Shown here: one piece after another, positions 44,610 to 53,366 of the stretch
Numbering within the stretch: position 1 is the stretch's first letter
Layout: the number at the start of each line of letters is the position of its first letter
Source of the DNA: FW021-bin31 sp964478125
GTDB lineage: Bacteria > Bacteroidota > Bacteroidia > Chitinophagales > Chitinophagaceae
DNA: 64,000 bases
Assembly: GCA_964478125.1 (NCBI GenBank)
Contig: CAYZGR010000004.1
Location: 1 to 64,000 of the forward strand
Direction: 5' to 3'
The notes under the pieces: model-generated
What the model saw: the letters and a program-made list of their open reading frames with translations, nothing else
Databases searched by the model: none
Told to the model about the DNA's origin: nothing
Made by a program: the position numbers and the translations under genes

Positions 44610-45458
44610 ATGAGCATACAGAATATCTATAAATGGGCCGGATCAGTGAGGATGATTGTTGTAATATTCTTTATTTTTGCCTCCGCGGGAAAAATACAGG
44701 CACAGCATGTACACCCTCTTTTATATCATGAGGATCATAAAGTAATAGTAATTGCACATCGTGGCAATCATGTGAATGTCCCTGAGAATACACTTGCAGC
44801 TTACCGGGAAGCTATTGATTGTGGAGCGGATTATGTGGAAATTGATCTCCGTACTACTAAGGATGGACATTTAGTAATTATGCATAATGCTGAGGTAGAT
44901 GAAAGGACGGATGGACAAGGGGCCGTTAGAGATTTAGATTATAAAACTATAAAGGGATTAAAGATCCATGCTGTAAAGAAGGGGGATCGTAAGATTTATC
45001 ATATACCGGACTTAAAATCGGTACTACGGCTTTGTAAAGGGAAAATAAATATTTATCTGGATTTTAAAGATGCCGATGTCATACAAACCTATCAACTGAT
45101 AAAGAAGATGGATATGCAAGATCATGTTGCAGTATACCTGAATAAGGAACAGCAATATAAGGAATGGAAGGAGACGGCACCCCATATGCCGTTAATAGCA
45201 AGTCTTCCGGAGAAGATGAGCTTAAGGCAGTTGGATAGCTTACTCCGGATCTATAAAATAGATATTGTAGATAATGTTTACGATCCGGAAAAGATCAGAT
45301 TCTTGCATGAGAAGGGCATTGCAATATGGTTGGATGTAGAGGGAGCCGATGAAGATTCAACTGTTTGGAGAAGGACCTTATCCTTGAATCCCGATGGTTT
45401 ACAAACGGATCATCCGGAAAAATTGATCCGTTTTTTGGAAGAGAAGAGGGTAAGATAA
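44610..45458 (+). CDS. glycerophosphodiester phosphodiesterase, exported
   Basis: 282 aa with a signal peptide (MIVVIFFIFASAGKIQAQ). The GDPD signature is complete: VIAHRGNHVNVPENTLAAY, YVEIDLRTTKDGHLVIMHNAEVDERTDGQG (Glu and Asp metal ligands and the second His), and a late LDVEGADED and DGLQTDHPEKL. It cleaves glycerophosphodiesters or related alkyl phosphodiesters to glycerol-3-phosphate and an alcohol. In the periplasm it could trim phosphodiester-linked groups from the substrate. It is first in the S6 operon, 15 bp before the BNR protein. Confidence 0.92.
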   Translation: MSIQNIYKWAGSVRMIVVIFFIFASAGKIQAQHVHPLLYHEDHKVIVIAHRGNHVNVPENTLAAYREAIDCGADYVEIDLRTTKDGHLVIMHNAEVDERTDGQGAVRDLDYKTIKGLKIHAVKKGDRKIYHIPDLKSVLRLCKGKINIYLDFKDADVIQTYQLIKKMDMQDHVAVYLNKEQQYKEWKETAPHMPLIASLPEKMSLRQLDSLLRIYKIDIVDNVYDPEKIRFLHEKGIAIWLDVEGADEDSTVWRRTLSLNPDGLQTDHPEKLIRFLEEKRVR

Positions 45459-45473
45459 AAACCTGACGATATA

Positions 45474-46670
45474 ATGACGAAAAGATTAACCGCTTTTACC
45501 ATATTATTCCTTAGTATAATACAGGGACTGTATGCCCAGACATCCAGTCCGGTTATAGAAAAGGAGTTGATTTTTCCCTTACAAAGCCAGCATGTTCATT
45601 CGAGCAGCCTGGTTTATTTACCGGATGGTGATATTCTTGTCGCCTGGTTCCAGGGTAGTGGAGAACGGAAAGCCGATGATGTAAAAATAATGGGAGCCCG
45701 GCTTAAAAAGGGAGATAAAAAATGGAGTCCCCCTTTTTTGATGGCGGATACATACGGCCTTCCGGATTGTAATCCCGTTCTGTTCCTTAATCACAAAAAG
45801 AAGTTATTTCTGGTTTGGATTGCCGTACAGGCTAACCGTTGGGAATATTCTATTATTAAATACCGTACTTCTGAAGACTATAAAGGTAACGGGCCTCCTA
45901 AATGGAATTGGCAGGGTAACATTCTTCTGAAACCGGATAAGCATTTTGCTGAAGAAGTAGCCTCTAAGTTTAAAAAATTACCCAAAAATACTTCCGGATG
46001 GTCCGCATATGCACCCCGTTATGATGATATGATCATCGCGGCCGGCAGAGATGAAGGGAAGCGCAGCCTGGGATGGCAGACACGGATCCATCCTTTGTTG
46101 TTATCCGGAAATAAAATTCTGCTTCCCCTTTATTCTGATGGATTTAATTTTTCTTTAGTAGCTATTTCTGATGATGATGGTTTGACCTGGCGCCCGAGTC
46201 TTCCTATAGTAGGACGTGGAAATGTACAACCTTCTTTAATCCAAAAAAAAGAGGGTACTATTGTAGCCTATATGAGAGATAACGGCGATGCACCTGCAAG
46301 GGTACAATGGAGTACTTCCGCGGATCAGGGAGAAAGCTGGACTGCAGCTCGAAAAACGAACCTTCCCAACACTGCGAGTGTAAAAGTGCTACAATTGCAA
46401 AACGGAGATTGGGCGCTCTTGGGTAATGATGAAGAGGATGGGCGATACCGGTTGAGTTTATATCTGTCGAAGGACGAAGGCAAAACCTGGAAAAGGAAGC
46501 TTCTTCTTGAAAATGATGAAACTAAGGAGGGGCGGTTCTCTTATCCCTCAATGATCCAATCACCGGATGGATTATTACATATTTCTTATTCTTACGTACC
46601 CGAAGAAGATAAAGAAGCTATAAAATATGTTGTTCTAGATCCGCGCAATATGGTTTATATCTCTAAATAA
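45474..46670 (+). CDS. BNR/Asp-box 'sialidase-like' exported protein 1
   Basis: 398 aa with signal peptide (FTILFLSIIQGLYAQ). It is a six-bladed propeller type protein with Asp boxes: ISDDDGLTW, TSADQGESW and LSKDEGKTW. The position that carries the RIP arginine in true sialidases reads QHVHSSSLVYLPDGDILVAWFQG, with a His instead, and GLPDCNPVLF follows. The same pattern (QCHASTLI...GDFIAAWFGG) is seen in the protein at 52232, so the two form a subfamily that should not be called sialidase without proof. It could be a glycosidase or lyase acting on the same glycan. It sits 17 bp before the fusion protein. Confidence 0.75.
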   Translation: MTKRLTAFTILFLSIIQGLYAQTSSPVIEKELIFPLQSQHVHSSSLVYLPDGDILVAWFQGSGERKADDVKIMGARLKKGDKKWSPPFLMADTYGLPDCNPVLFLNHKKKLFLVWIAVQANRWEYSIIKYRTSEDYKGNGPPKWNWQGNILLKPDKHFAEEVASKFKKLPKNTSGWSAYAPRYDDMIIAAGRDEGKRSLGWQTRIHPLLLSGNKILLPLYSDGFNFSLVAISDDDGLTWRPSLPIVGRGNVQPSLIQKKEGTIVAYMRDNGDAPARVQWSTSADQGESWTAARKTNLPNTASVKVLQLQNGDWALLGNDEEDGRYRLSLYLSKDEGKTWKRKLLLENDETKEGRFSYPSMIQSPDGLLHISYSYVPEEDKEAIKYVVLDPRNMVYISK

Positions 46671-46687
46671 AAAGATCCACTTTTAAG

Positions 46688-48847
46688 ATGAAATTTATTC
46701 TTACCATATTATTTGTCCTTTCTTTTTTACCGGGCGTTTCCGGCCAGGTCTCTGATACATCTTTTATTCAACCTGTATCTGTAAAATATAGTTTATCCGG
46801 AGAACTGAAAGGAAGTACGCTTAAAAAGGTGGTTATAGATTATAATGACAGGATCTATGTGCTAACCAATGAAGGATTAGGGAGAGTACAGGGAGATCAG
46901 ATTGTAAAAGATTTACTTTACCGTCCGCTTGCAGATAAGATTCCGCTGGACATTACCATACAGGAGGGGACCGGCGCCCTTTACTATTTATATAACGATC
47001 ATTTCTTATCCAACACAGATGCCGGTAAACCTTTTGGTAAACTTCCGTATGGCCAATTTGATAAGATAGCCGTCAGCGCAGACTCGGGTATATTATTATC
47101 GGGTAACGGAACGATCGGTCTTTTTAAAAATGGAGCATTACATTTAATAAAGTCGCCCGCCGGATCCGCACTTGCAATACAGTCCTATAAAAATATATTT
47201 TATATACTTTACGCTGATGGCGTTTATAATCTGGAGCAGAATAAATTGAACCTTATTAGTAAAGGTCATGGATTAAAAGATTTTACATTCCGTGATAAGG
47301 AGATTATTTTAGGGACAAAAAAAGGATATTATGCTATAGATAAATCGACGGGAGATACGGTTATTCCCCTTCAGATGAAGATTCCCATCCAGAACATTAA
47401 TGAATTGATGATTTCGAATGGTAAATTGTGGGCGGGTACCGGCAAGGGCGCTTTCATGAAAAAGAGAGAGGGTAAATTCCGTTATTATGCCTCCAAACGC
47501 TGGTTAAATGAAGATAACGTTATCAGTATGGCCTCGGATCCCGATGGAAATATGTATTTTTTGACGCCGACCGGATTGAATGAAATACAATTTACCCGCA
47601 TGACTTATTTGCAAAAAGCAAAATATTTTCAACATGAGATCCGTAAACGTCATATTCGTTACGGACTTTTGGCTTCAGATATATTGAATACACCCGGAGA
47701 TCTTGCTACTGCCGAGATGGCGGATACGGATAATGACGGCTTGTGGACTTCTTTTTATCTGGGCAGCCAGGCCTTCCGTTATGCGGTAACCAAAGACCCC
47801 CGGGCCGGAAGATATTGTTGGGAATCTTTTGCTGCTTACGAAAGGCTCCTTTCTATTTCTTCTGTTAAAAATTTCCCTGCCCGGACGTTTGAACGTACCG
47901 GTTATAATGCCAGTAACCCTTCGGGAGAAAAATGGCGGCCCTCTCCAGATTCGGGATGGATCTGGAAAGGCACTACCAGCAGTGATGAATTTGTAGGGTA
48001 TATTTTTGTTGCAGCCATGATGGATGAGTTTGTCGCGCAAACAAAAACAGAAAAAGCGCGTGTGGCCCATTTTATTGACAGAATTCTTACTCACATTATC
48101 AAACATAATTATAACTTTGTGGATGTAGATGGTAAACCAACGCTTTGGGGAAGATGGAACCCGGATTACATTAATTCGTATGCCAAGACGATCAGCGACA
48201 GAAAATTGGGGAGTACGGATATTATAGCAGGATTGGAGCTGGGGTATGCACTGACGGGTAAGAAATTATATAAAGAAGAGGCACTACGCCTTATGCATGA
48301 GGAAGGATACCTGGACAATATTATGATCAGTCCATTCAATATAAAGCCGACCCCGGGTTATATTTATAAAGGGCATAATATGGGAGAAGGAAGTTGGAAT
48401 CATTCGGATGATGAAATGGAATTCTTGAGCTTTTGGGTACTGTATCATTATGCGCTCAATAATAATTTAAAGCAAAAATTTGCGCAGGCAATAAAAGCCT
48501 ACTGGAAGATAGAAAAGCCGGAGAAAAACCCTGTCTGGAACCTGATTACTCTCGGAACTGAAGGTTCTTTTGATAAAGAAGCTACTCTTTGGTACTTGCG
48601 GGAATTCCCGATGGACCTGATCAGGTGGGATATTAAAAACTCGATCCGAAAAGATCTTTCTTTTATTCCCAAAAATTTCCGTCGACAAACTACGAAAGAG
48701 GTCATATCACCTGCCGAGAGACCGGTACATCGCTTTAATACCAACGAATTTAAGTTGGATGGCGGCGATGGAGGAAGGTCGGAATTGACCGGTGCGGAAT
48801 ATTTATTGCCTTATTGGATGGCACGATATCTAAAGGTGATTGATTAA
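46688..48847 (+). CDS. propeller plus alpha/alpha-barrel protein, function unknown
   Basis: 719 aa with a signal peptide (FILTILFVLSFLPGVSG). Residues about 20-310 are repeated short beta segments (RIYVLTNEGLGRVQGD, GALYYLYND, GVYNLEQNKLNLI, KLWAGTGKGAFMKKREG) as in sensor-type propellers. Residues about 330-680 look like an (alpha/alpha)6 toroid (EMADTDNDGLWTSFYLGSQAF, SSDEFVGYIFVAAMMDEFV, STDIIAGLELGYALTG, NHSDDEMEFLSFWVLYHYAL), as in several glycosidase and polysaccharide lyase families. I do not recognise a family for either half. The Asp/Glu-rich helix ends (TDNDG, TSSDE, HSDDEME) are candidate active-site positions. It is flanked by a BNR protein and a DUF5009 acyltransferase in one operon. 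Confidence 0.6.
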   Translation: MKFILTILFVLSFLPGVSGQVSDTSFIQPVSVKYSLSGELKGSTLKKVVIDYNDRIYVLTNEGLGRVQGDQIVKDLLYRPLADKIPLDITIQEGTGALYYLYNDHFLSNTDAGKPFGKLPYGQFDKIAVSADSGILLSGNGTIGLFKNGALHLIKSPAGSALAIQSYKNIFYILYADGVYNLEQNKLNLISKGHGLKDFTFRDKEIILGTKKGYYAIDKSTGDTVIPLQMKIPIQNINELMISNGKLWAGTGKGAFMKKREGKFRYYASKRWLNEDNVISMASDPDGNMYFLTPTGLNEIQFTRMTYLQKAKYFQHEIRKRHIRYGLLASDILNTPGDLATAEMADTDNDGLWTSFYLGSQAFRYAVTKDPRAGRYCWESFAAYERLLSISSVKNFPARTFERTGYNASNPSGEKWRPSPDSGWIWKGTTSSDEFVGYIFVAAMMDEFVAQTKTEKARVAHFIDRILTHIIKHNYNFVDVDGKPTLWGRWNPDYINSYAKTISDRKLGSTDIIAGLELGYALTGKKLYKEEALRLMHEEGYLDNIMISPFNIKPTPGYIYKGHNMGEGSWNHSDDEMEFLSFWVLYHYALNNNLKQKFAQAIKAYWKIEKPEKNPVWNLITLGTEGSFDKEATLWYLREFPMDLIRWDIKNSIRKDLSFIPKNFRRQTTKEVISPAERPVHRFNTNEFKLDGGDGGRSELTGAEYLLPYWMARYLKVID

Positions 48848-48918
48848 ATAGAAAACCAGAGCTCAAAATAAAGTAACTTAAAAATAATAGTTAATGAATA
48901 AAATTTTAAAATACGTGT

Positions 48919-50088
48919 ATGGATAGACTAAAAGATACAACTGCTACTATTGAACAACATCCTGTTGCAACGCTGAAGGAGAAAGGAGTAGCCGTCTCAA
49001 AAAGACTTTACTCTCTGGATGCTTTACGGGGACTCGATATGTTAATGATTATTGGCTTGGATTCTTTTTTTCACAAGCTTTCAGATGCCACCCAATCTCC
49101 ATTTTGGCATACTATCGCCAATCAATTTACACATCCTTCCTGGAATGGGTTCCATCTTTACGATCTCATCTTCCCTTTATTCTTATTTATAGCCGGGGTA
49201 GCCACTCCCTTTTCAATTGCCAGCCGGTTAAGAAAGGGGAAAACCCGGGAACAGGTATTGGTTCATGTGATTAAAAGAGGATTAATTTTAGTGTTATTAG
49301 GGATCATCTATAACAATGGACTTCAGATACAACCTGTCTCCGAGATACGGTTTGCCAGTGTATTGGGACGTATTGGCCTGGCATATATGTTTGCAAATAT
49401 TATTTATTTATATACCAAAAGGAAGGGACAGATCATTTGGTTTTGTGCCTTATTGATCGGTTACTGGCTTCTGCTCAAGTTTACTTCAGCCCCGGGTTTC
49501 CCGAGGGGAGACTTGACCATGCAGGGAAATTTTGCTTCCTATGTAGACCGGCTTTTCCTGCCGGGCAGGCTTTATGAAAAGATACACGATCCGGAAGGAC
49601 TCATGTCAACGATCCCTGCTATTGGAACAGGACTTTTGGGAATTTTGACCGGTACCTTTTTAAGAGATAAGAAATACTCCCAAAGATTTAAGGTAATAAG
49701 TATGGCAATGGCAGGTGTGGCAGCATTGATCCTGGCTCAGCTTTGGAATCTTGATTTTCCGATTAACAAAAATTTATGGACCAGTTCCTTCGTTTTGCAA
49801 ACCGGGGGAATAAGCCTGCTGCTGCTTTCTTTATTTTATTTTATCATTGATGTATGCGGGTACAAGAAGTGGGCCTTTTTCTTTAAGGTAATTGGAATGA
49901 ATTCCATCTTAATATATGTATCCGGTGTTTTTATCGATTGGCATTATGCTAATAATGCATTCTTTGAATGGTTGGGACAGTTGATTGGTAATCCGTTTAA
50001 TGCTGTAATACTGGCAGTCACTTATATCCTGGTTAAGTGGGTCTTCCTGTATATCTTATATAAGAAAAAAATATTTTTAAAAGTTTAA
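48919..50088 (+). CDS. DUF5009/HGSNAT-like membrane acyltransferase 2
   Basis: 389 aa, paralogue of 43129-44340. After about 30 polar residues comes RLYSLDALRGLDMLMIIGLD, then FTHPSWNGFHLYDLIFPLFLFIAGVATPF with the family His, and further helices ending VFLYILYKKKIFLKV. That tail nearly equals CYWLYRKKIFFKV of the first copy. It probably transfers an acyl group to an amino or hydroxyl group of a sugar on the far side of the inner membrane. Two copies on opposite strands in one locus are unusual. It lies 71 bp after the fusion gene and 14 bp before the FG-GAP protein. Confidence 0.85.
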   Translation: MDRLKDTTATIEQHPVATLKEKGVAVSKRLYSLDALRGLDMLMIIGLDSFFHKLSDATQSPFWHTIANQFTHPSWNGFHLYDLIFPLFLFIAGVATPFSIASRLRKGKTREQVLVHVIKRGLILVLLGIIYNNGLQIQPVSEIRFASVLGRIGLAYMFANIIYLYTKRKGQIIWFCALLIGYWLLLKFTSAPGFPRGDLTMQGNFASYVDRLFLPGRLYEKIHDPEGLMSTIPAIGTGLLGILTGTFLRDKKYSQRFKVISMAMAGVAALILAQLWNLDFPINKNLWTSSFVLQTGGISLLLLSLFYFIIDVCGYKKWAFFFKVIGMNSILIYVSGVFIDWHYANNAFFEWLGQLIGNPFNAVILAVTYILVKWVFLYILYKKKIFLKV

Positions 50089-50102
50089 GGGAATACTTTC
50101 TA

Positions 50103-52106
50103 ATGAGGATTGAAAAGAAATATTCCTTTCCGATTATTATATTATTGATATTTATAGGGTCTAGAGAAACATTAGCTCAAAATGACCCCCATGCTAATAT
50201 AATAAAATATAATAACCCGGATGCCGTTGTTGACCTGGGGGTTGGACTATGGCCCCATCCCTTACCTATGGATTACGACCATGATGGTAAAACGGACTTG
50301 TTAGTATCTACTGCAGGAACTCCATACAATGGCATATACTTATTTAAGAATATTTCAAATGAAAACGGATTGCTATTCGCGAAGCCGGTTCGCTTGGCAA
50401 AGGGAATAAAAAATATTGAGATTTCGTACGGAAAGGGTAAAGAACAATTGCTCGTTCCGGGGGCGGTTATTGAGAACTTTTCTAAGACCTTTGGAAGTGA
50501 AAAGAGACGTTTGTTTCCTGAAGATTCCATTTTAAAAGATATAAAAAGGGTAAGAGCCAATCAGTGGAAGCTGGTTGACTATGATGGTGATGGGGATCGG
50601 GATATAATAGTCGGAGTAAGTGATTGGGGCGATTATGGGTGGGACAATGCTTTTGATTCAACCGGAAAGTGGCTAAATGGTCCTTTACATGGCTATGTTT
50701 ATTTTGTTGAAAATGAGGAGGGACACTTTGTGAATCGAGGGAAAATAAAAACAAGGCATAACCGGCCTATAGATGTCTTTGGAGCACCTTCCCCGAATTT
50801 TTCAGATTTTGACAAAGATGGAGATTTAGATCTTATTTGCGGTTCCTTTCTGGATAAGTTTACCTGGTTTGAAAATATAGGTTCTCGTAAACATCCGGTT
50901 TACAAAGAGGGTCGCTATTTATCAGATATTGATAGAGACACGCTTAAGATGCCACTGGAGATGATGAATGTGACCGCCTTTGACTGGGATAAGGATGGAA
51001 ATATGGACCTTATTGTGGGCCAGGAAGATGGAAGAGTGGCTTTAATGAAGAATACGGGTAAAATAAGAAACCATATGCCCGTTTTTAAGTCCCCCGTTTT
51101 TTTTAAACAACAAGCCGACGATCTTAAATTTGGTGTCCTGGCTACTCCCTATAGTGTAGACTGGGATGGAGACGGGTTAGAAGATATCATCTGTGGAAAT
51201 TCTGCCGGTAATATTGCTTTTATTAAAAATCTCGGAGGATATCTTCCGAAATGGGCTCCTCCTGAACTGCTAGAGGTTCATGGAAAGCCTATCCGGATAA
51301 TGGCGGGGAAGAATGGCTCTATTCAGGGTCCGGCGGAAGCCAAATGGGGATATACCACACTTTCTGTTGCCGATTGGGATGGAGACAGGCTAAAGGACCT
51401 TATTGTTAATTCAATTTGGGGAAAAGTAATCTGGTTTAAAAACATAGGGACAAAAACCGCCCCCAGGTTGGGTCCTCCTCAAAGCGTAAAAGTAAACTGG
51501 GCAGAAACCACTCCTAAACCGGCATGGAATTGGTGGAATCCGGAGAAAAATACCCTAGTAACCCAGTGGCGTACCACGCCGTATGCAATAGATTGGAATA
51601 AAGACGGTTTGATGGATCTAATAATGTTGGATCAAAAAGGATATTTGTGTTTCTATAAAAGAATAGAAAAACATGGAACATTGATTCTGGAACCCGGGAA
51701 AAGAATTTTTTACGGAAGGCCCTGCTCGGGTTATGACACCAATAACAAGGTGACGGATAGCGTTCCCGGTCCCCTACGGTTAAATACCCGAAAATATGGA
51801 AGTAGCGGAAGGAGGAAGTTTTGTTTAGTAGATTGGAATCAGGATGGGGAAGTAGATATTTTAGTTAACAGCAAAAACAGCTCTTTCTTTAAAAATAGGG
51901 GTCGTTATGGCGATTCTATAATTGTTACGGATAAAGGTCCATTGACCATAGATAAACTTGCCGGGCATACTACGAGTCCTACCGTAGTAGACTGGAATAG
52001 CGATGGTATTCCAGACCTGTTGATTGGTGCAGAGGATGGTCATTTCTATTATATAAAGAATCCTAACCATAAAAAGTATTCGGGTACCAAACTAACCGAT
52101 GAATAG
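50103..52106 (+). CDS. FG-GAP/VCBS repeat exported protein
   Basis: 667 aa with a signal peptide (FPIIILLIFIGSRETLAQ). Nine calcium-loop repeats are readable: DYDHDGKTDLLV, DYDGDGDRDIIVG, DFDKDGDLDLICG, DWDKDGNMDLIVG, DWDGDGLEDIICG, DWDGDRLKDLIV, DWNKDGLMDLIM, DWNQDGEVDILV and DWNSDGIPDLLIG. Each is followed by WFKN/FIKN-type strands. This implies one or two beta-propellers that bind calcium, as in FG-GAP proteins and rhamnogalacturonan-lyase-like sugar-binding domains. No catalytic motif is clear. It is last in the S6 operon and probably periplasmic or surface exposed. Confidence 0.85.
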   Translation: MRIEKKYSFPIIILLIFIGSRETLAQNDPHANIIKYNNPDAVVDLGVGLWPHPLPMDYDHDGKTDLLVSTAGTPYNGIYLFKNISNENGLLFAKPVRLAKGIKNIEISYGKGKEQLLVPGAVIENFSKTFGSEKRRLFPEDSILKDIKRVRANQWKLVDYDGDGDRDIIVGVSDWGDYGWDNAFDSTGKWLNGPLHGYVYFVENEEGHFVNRGKIKTRHNRPIDVFGAPSPNFSDFDKDGDLDLICGSFLDKFTWFENIGSRKHPVYKEGRYLSDIDRDTLKMPLEMMNVTAFDWDKDGNMDLIVGQEDGRVALMKNTGKIRNHMPVFKSPVFFKQQADDLKFGVLATPYSVDWDGDGLEDIICGNSAGNIAFIKNLGGYLPKWAPPELLEVHGKPIRIMAGKNGSIQGPAEAKWGYTTLSVADWDGDRLKDLIVNSIWGKVIWFKNIGTKTAPRLGPPQSVKVNWAETTPKPAWNWWNPEKNTLVTQWRTTPYAIDWNKDGLMDLIMLDQKGYLCFYKRIEKHGTLILEPGKRIFYGRPCSGYDTNNKVTDSVPGPLRLNTRKYGSSGRRKFCLVDWNQDGEVDILVNSKNSSFFKNRGRYGDSIIVTDKGPLTIDKLAGHTTSPTVVDWNSDGIPDLLIGAEDGHFYYIKNPNHKKYSGTKLTDE

Positions 52107-52130
52107 GGGATCTAAAAAGGAGAGTTTTTG

Positions 52131-52174
52131 ATCAATATAGTGGAATATCCATCTCGGTATAGAGGTTACTTTTA
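52131..52174 (+). promoter_or_regulatory. locus operator S7 plus -7 box
   Basis: Exact ATCAATATAGTGGA (52131-52144), 22 nt, then TACTTTTA (52167-52174), the same -7 variant as S3. It starts 25 nt after the FG-GAP stop and gives the BNR-DapA-SSS unit its own start. Confidence 0.78.
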
Positions 52175-52231
52175 CAATTAGATCGAAAAAAATTGAGATC
52201 CTTTTAATGATTCCTTTCAATATATAAATAT

Positions 52232-53356
52232 ATGATAACTTCTATCAATAGATATAAAGGATTTTTAATCCTATCCGGTATTTTGATATCTGTGTGGCTG
52301 ATGTCATGCCATTCCCAATCAAATGATCAACGCCGGGATGGCGGCGCCAACATCACTCAACCCGTGAAGTCATTTTTGTTTGAGGAAAATCCCGGCTTTG
52401 CACAATGTCATGCATCAACGCTCATCCATTTAAAGAATGGCGATTTTATTGCCGCTTGGTTTGGCGGGACGAAAGAAGGAGATAATGATGTAGGCATTTG
52501 GATGACCAAAGGACGACCGGACCATTGGAAGAAACCGTCAGAAGTGGCAAAAATTAGAAATGAGCCTCACTGGAATCCTGTATTATTTCAATCTCCGTCA
52601 GGAAAAATATTTTTATTTTTTAAAGTGGGAAAAGATACCAAGACGTGGGAAACCTGGGTAAAGACTTCAGACGATGAAGGGGAAACCTGGTCGGATGCAT
52701 ACGAGCTTGTCTCCGGTGATCGGGGAGGACGCGGACCCGTTCGTAATAAACTCATTGTATTATCTAATGGTGATTGGCTTGCAGGAGCCTCTGATGAGAA
52801 GGGACAGTGGAATGTGTTTTTTGACAGGAGTGTAGATTCGGGAAAAACGTGGGAAGCAACCCCTTACTTAAAAATAGATCGGGGAAAGCTTGATTTCCAT
52901 GGGCAAGGACTTATTCAACCCACCCTCTGGGAGTCGGCTCCCGGTGAGGTACATGCTTTATTTAGAAGCTCTGAAGGGAATATTTTCCGGAGTGATTCAA
53001 AAGACTATGGTAAAACGTGGTCCCGGGCTTATAAAACGACATTACCCAACCCCAATAGCGCCATTGATGTGGTGGACTTGTCGGGAGATACGTTGGCATT
53101 GGTCTGCAACCCGGACGATAAAAACTGGGGTTCACGAGGTACTTTGATCGTGGCCTTGTCTTATGATAATGGGAAAACCTGGCCTGGAAAGGTGACCCTT
53201 GAGGCCGGCAAGGAGGAGGATGAGTATTCTTACCCCGCCATCATTGGATTTGGAGACACCGTTGCCATAACTTATACCTGGAACCGGAAACGCATTGCTT
53301 TTTGGATGGCTACTAAAGATTGGATCGTAGACCATGCAGAACCTTTTCAAAAATAA
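52232..53356 (+). CDS. BNR/Asp-box 'sialidase-like' lipoprotein 2
   Basis: 374 aa. Signal with lipobox SVWLMSC. Asp boxes: TSDDEGETW, RSVDSGKTW, DSKDYGKTW and SYDNGKTW. The first strand reads GFAQCHASTLIHLKNGDFIAAWFGGTKEG, with His where sialidases carry the RIP arginine, and PHWNPVLF follows as in the relative at 45474. The family is annotated widely as exo-alpha-sialidase in Bacteroidota and Planctomycetes, but the arginine triad cannot be completed here. It shares an operon with a DapA/NanA-like aldolase and a sodium:solute symporter, a grouping also found in sialic-acid loci. Confidence 0.78.
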   Translation: MITSINRYKGFLILSGILISVWLMSCHSQSNDQRRDGGANITQPVKSFLFEENPGFAQCHASTLIHLKNGDFIAAWFGGTKEGDNDVGIWMTKGRPDHWKKPSEVAKIRNEPHWNPVLFQSPSGKIFLFFKVGKDTKTWETWVKTSDDEGETWSDAYELVSGDRGGRGPVRNKLIVLSNGDWLAGASDEKGQWNVFFDRSVDSGKTWEATPYLKIDRGKLDFHGQGLIQPTLWESAPGEVHALFRSSEGNIFRSDSKDYGKTWSRAYKTTLPNPNSAIDVVDLSGDTLALVCNPDDKNWGSRGTLIVALSYDNGKTWPGKVTLEAGKEEDEYSYPAIIGFGDTVAITYTWNRKRIAFWMATKDWIVDHAEPFQK

Positions 53357-53366
53357 ATATAAAAGA

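Noticed and set aside
53334..53366. Upstream ATG for the DapA-like gene
   Set aside because: It lies inside the preceding gene and gives a Lys/Asn-rich leader not expected for the family; the ATG at 53367 is better.
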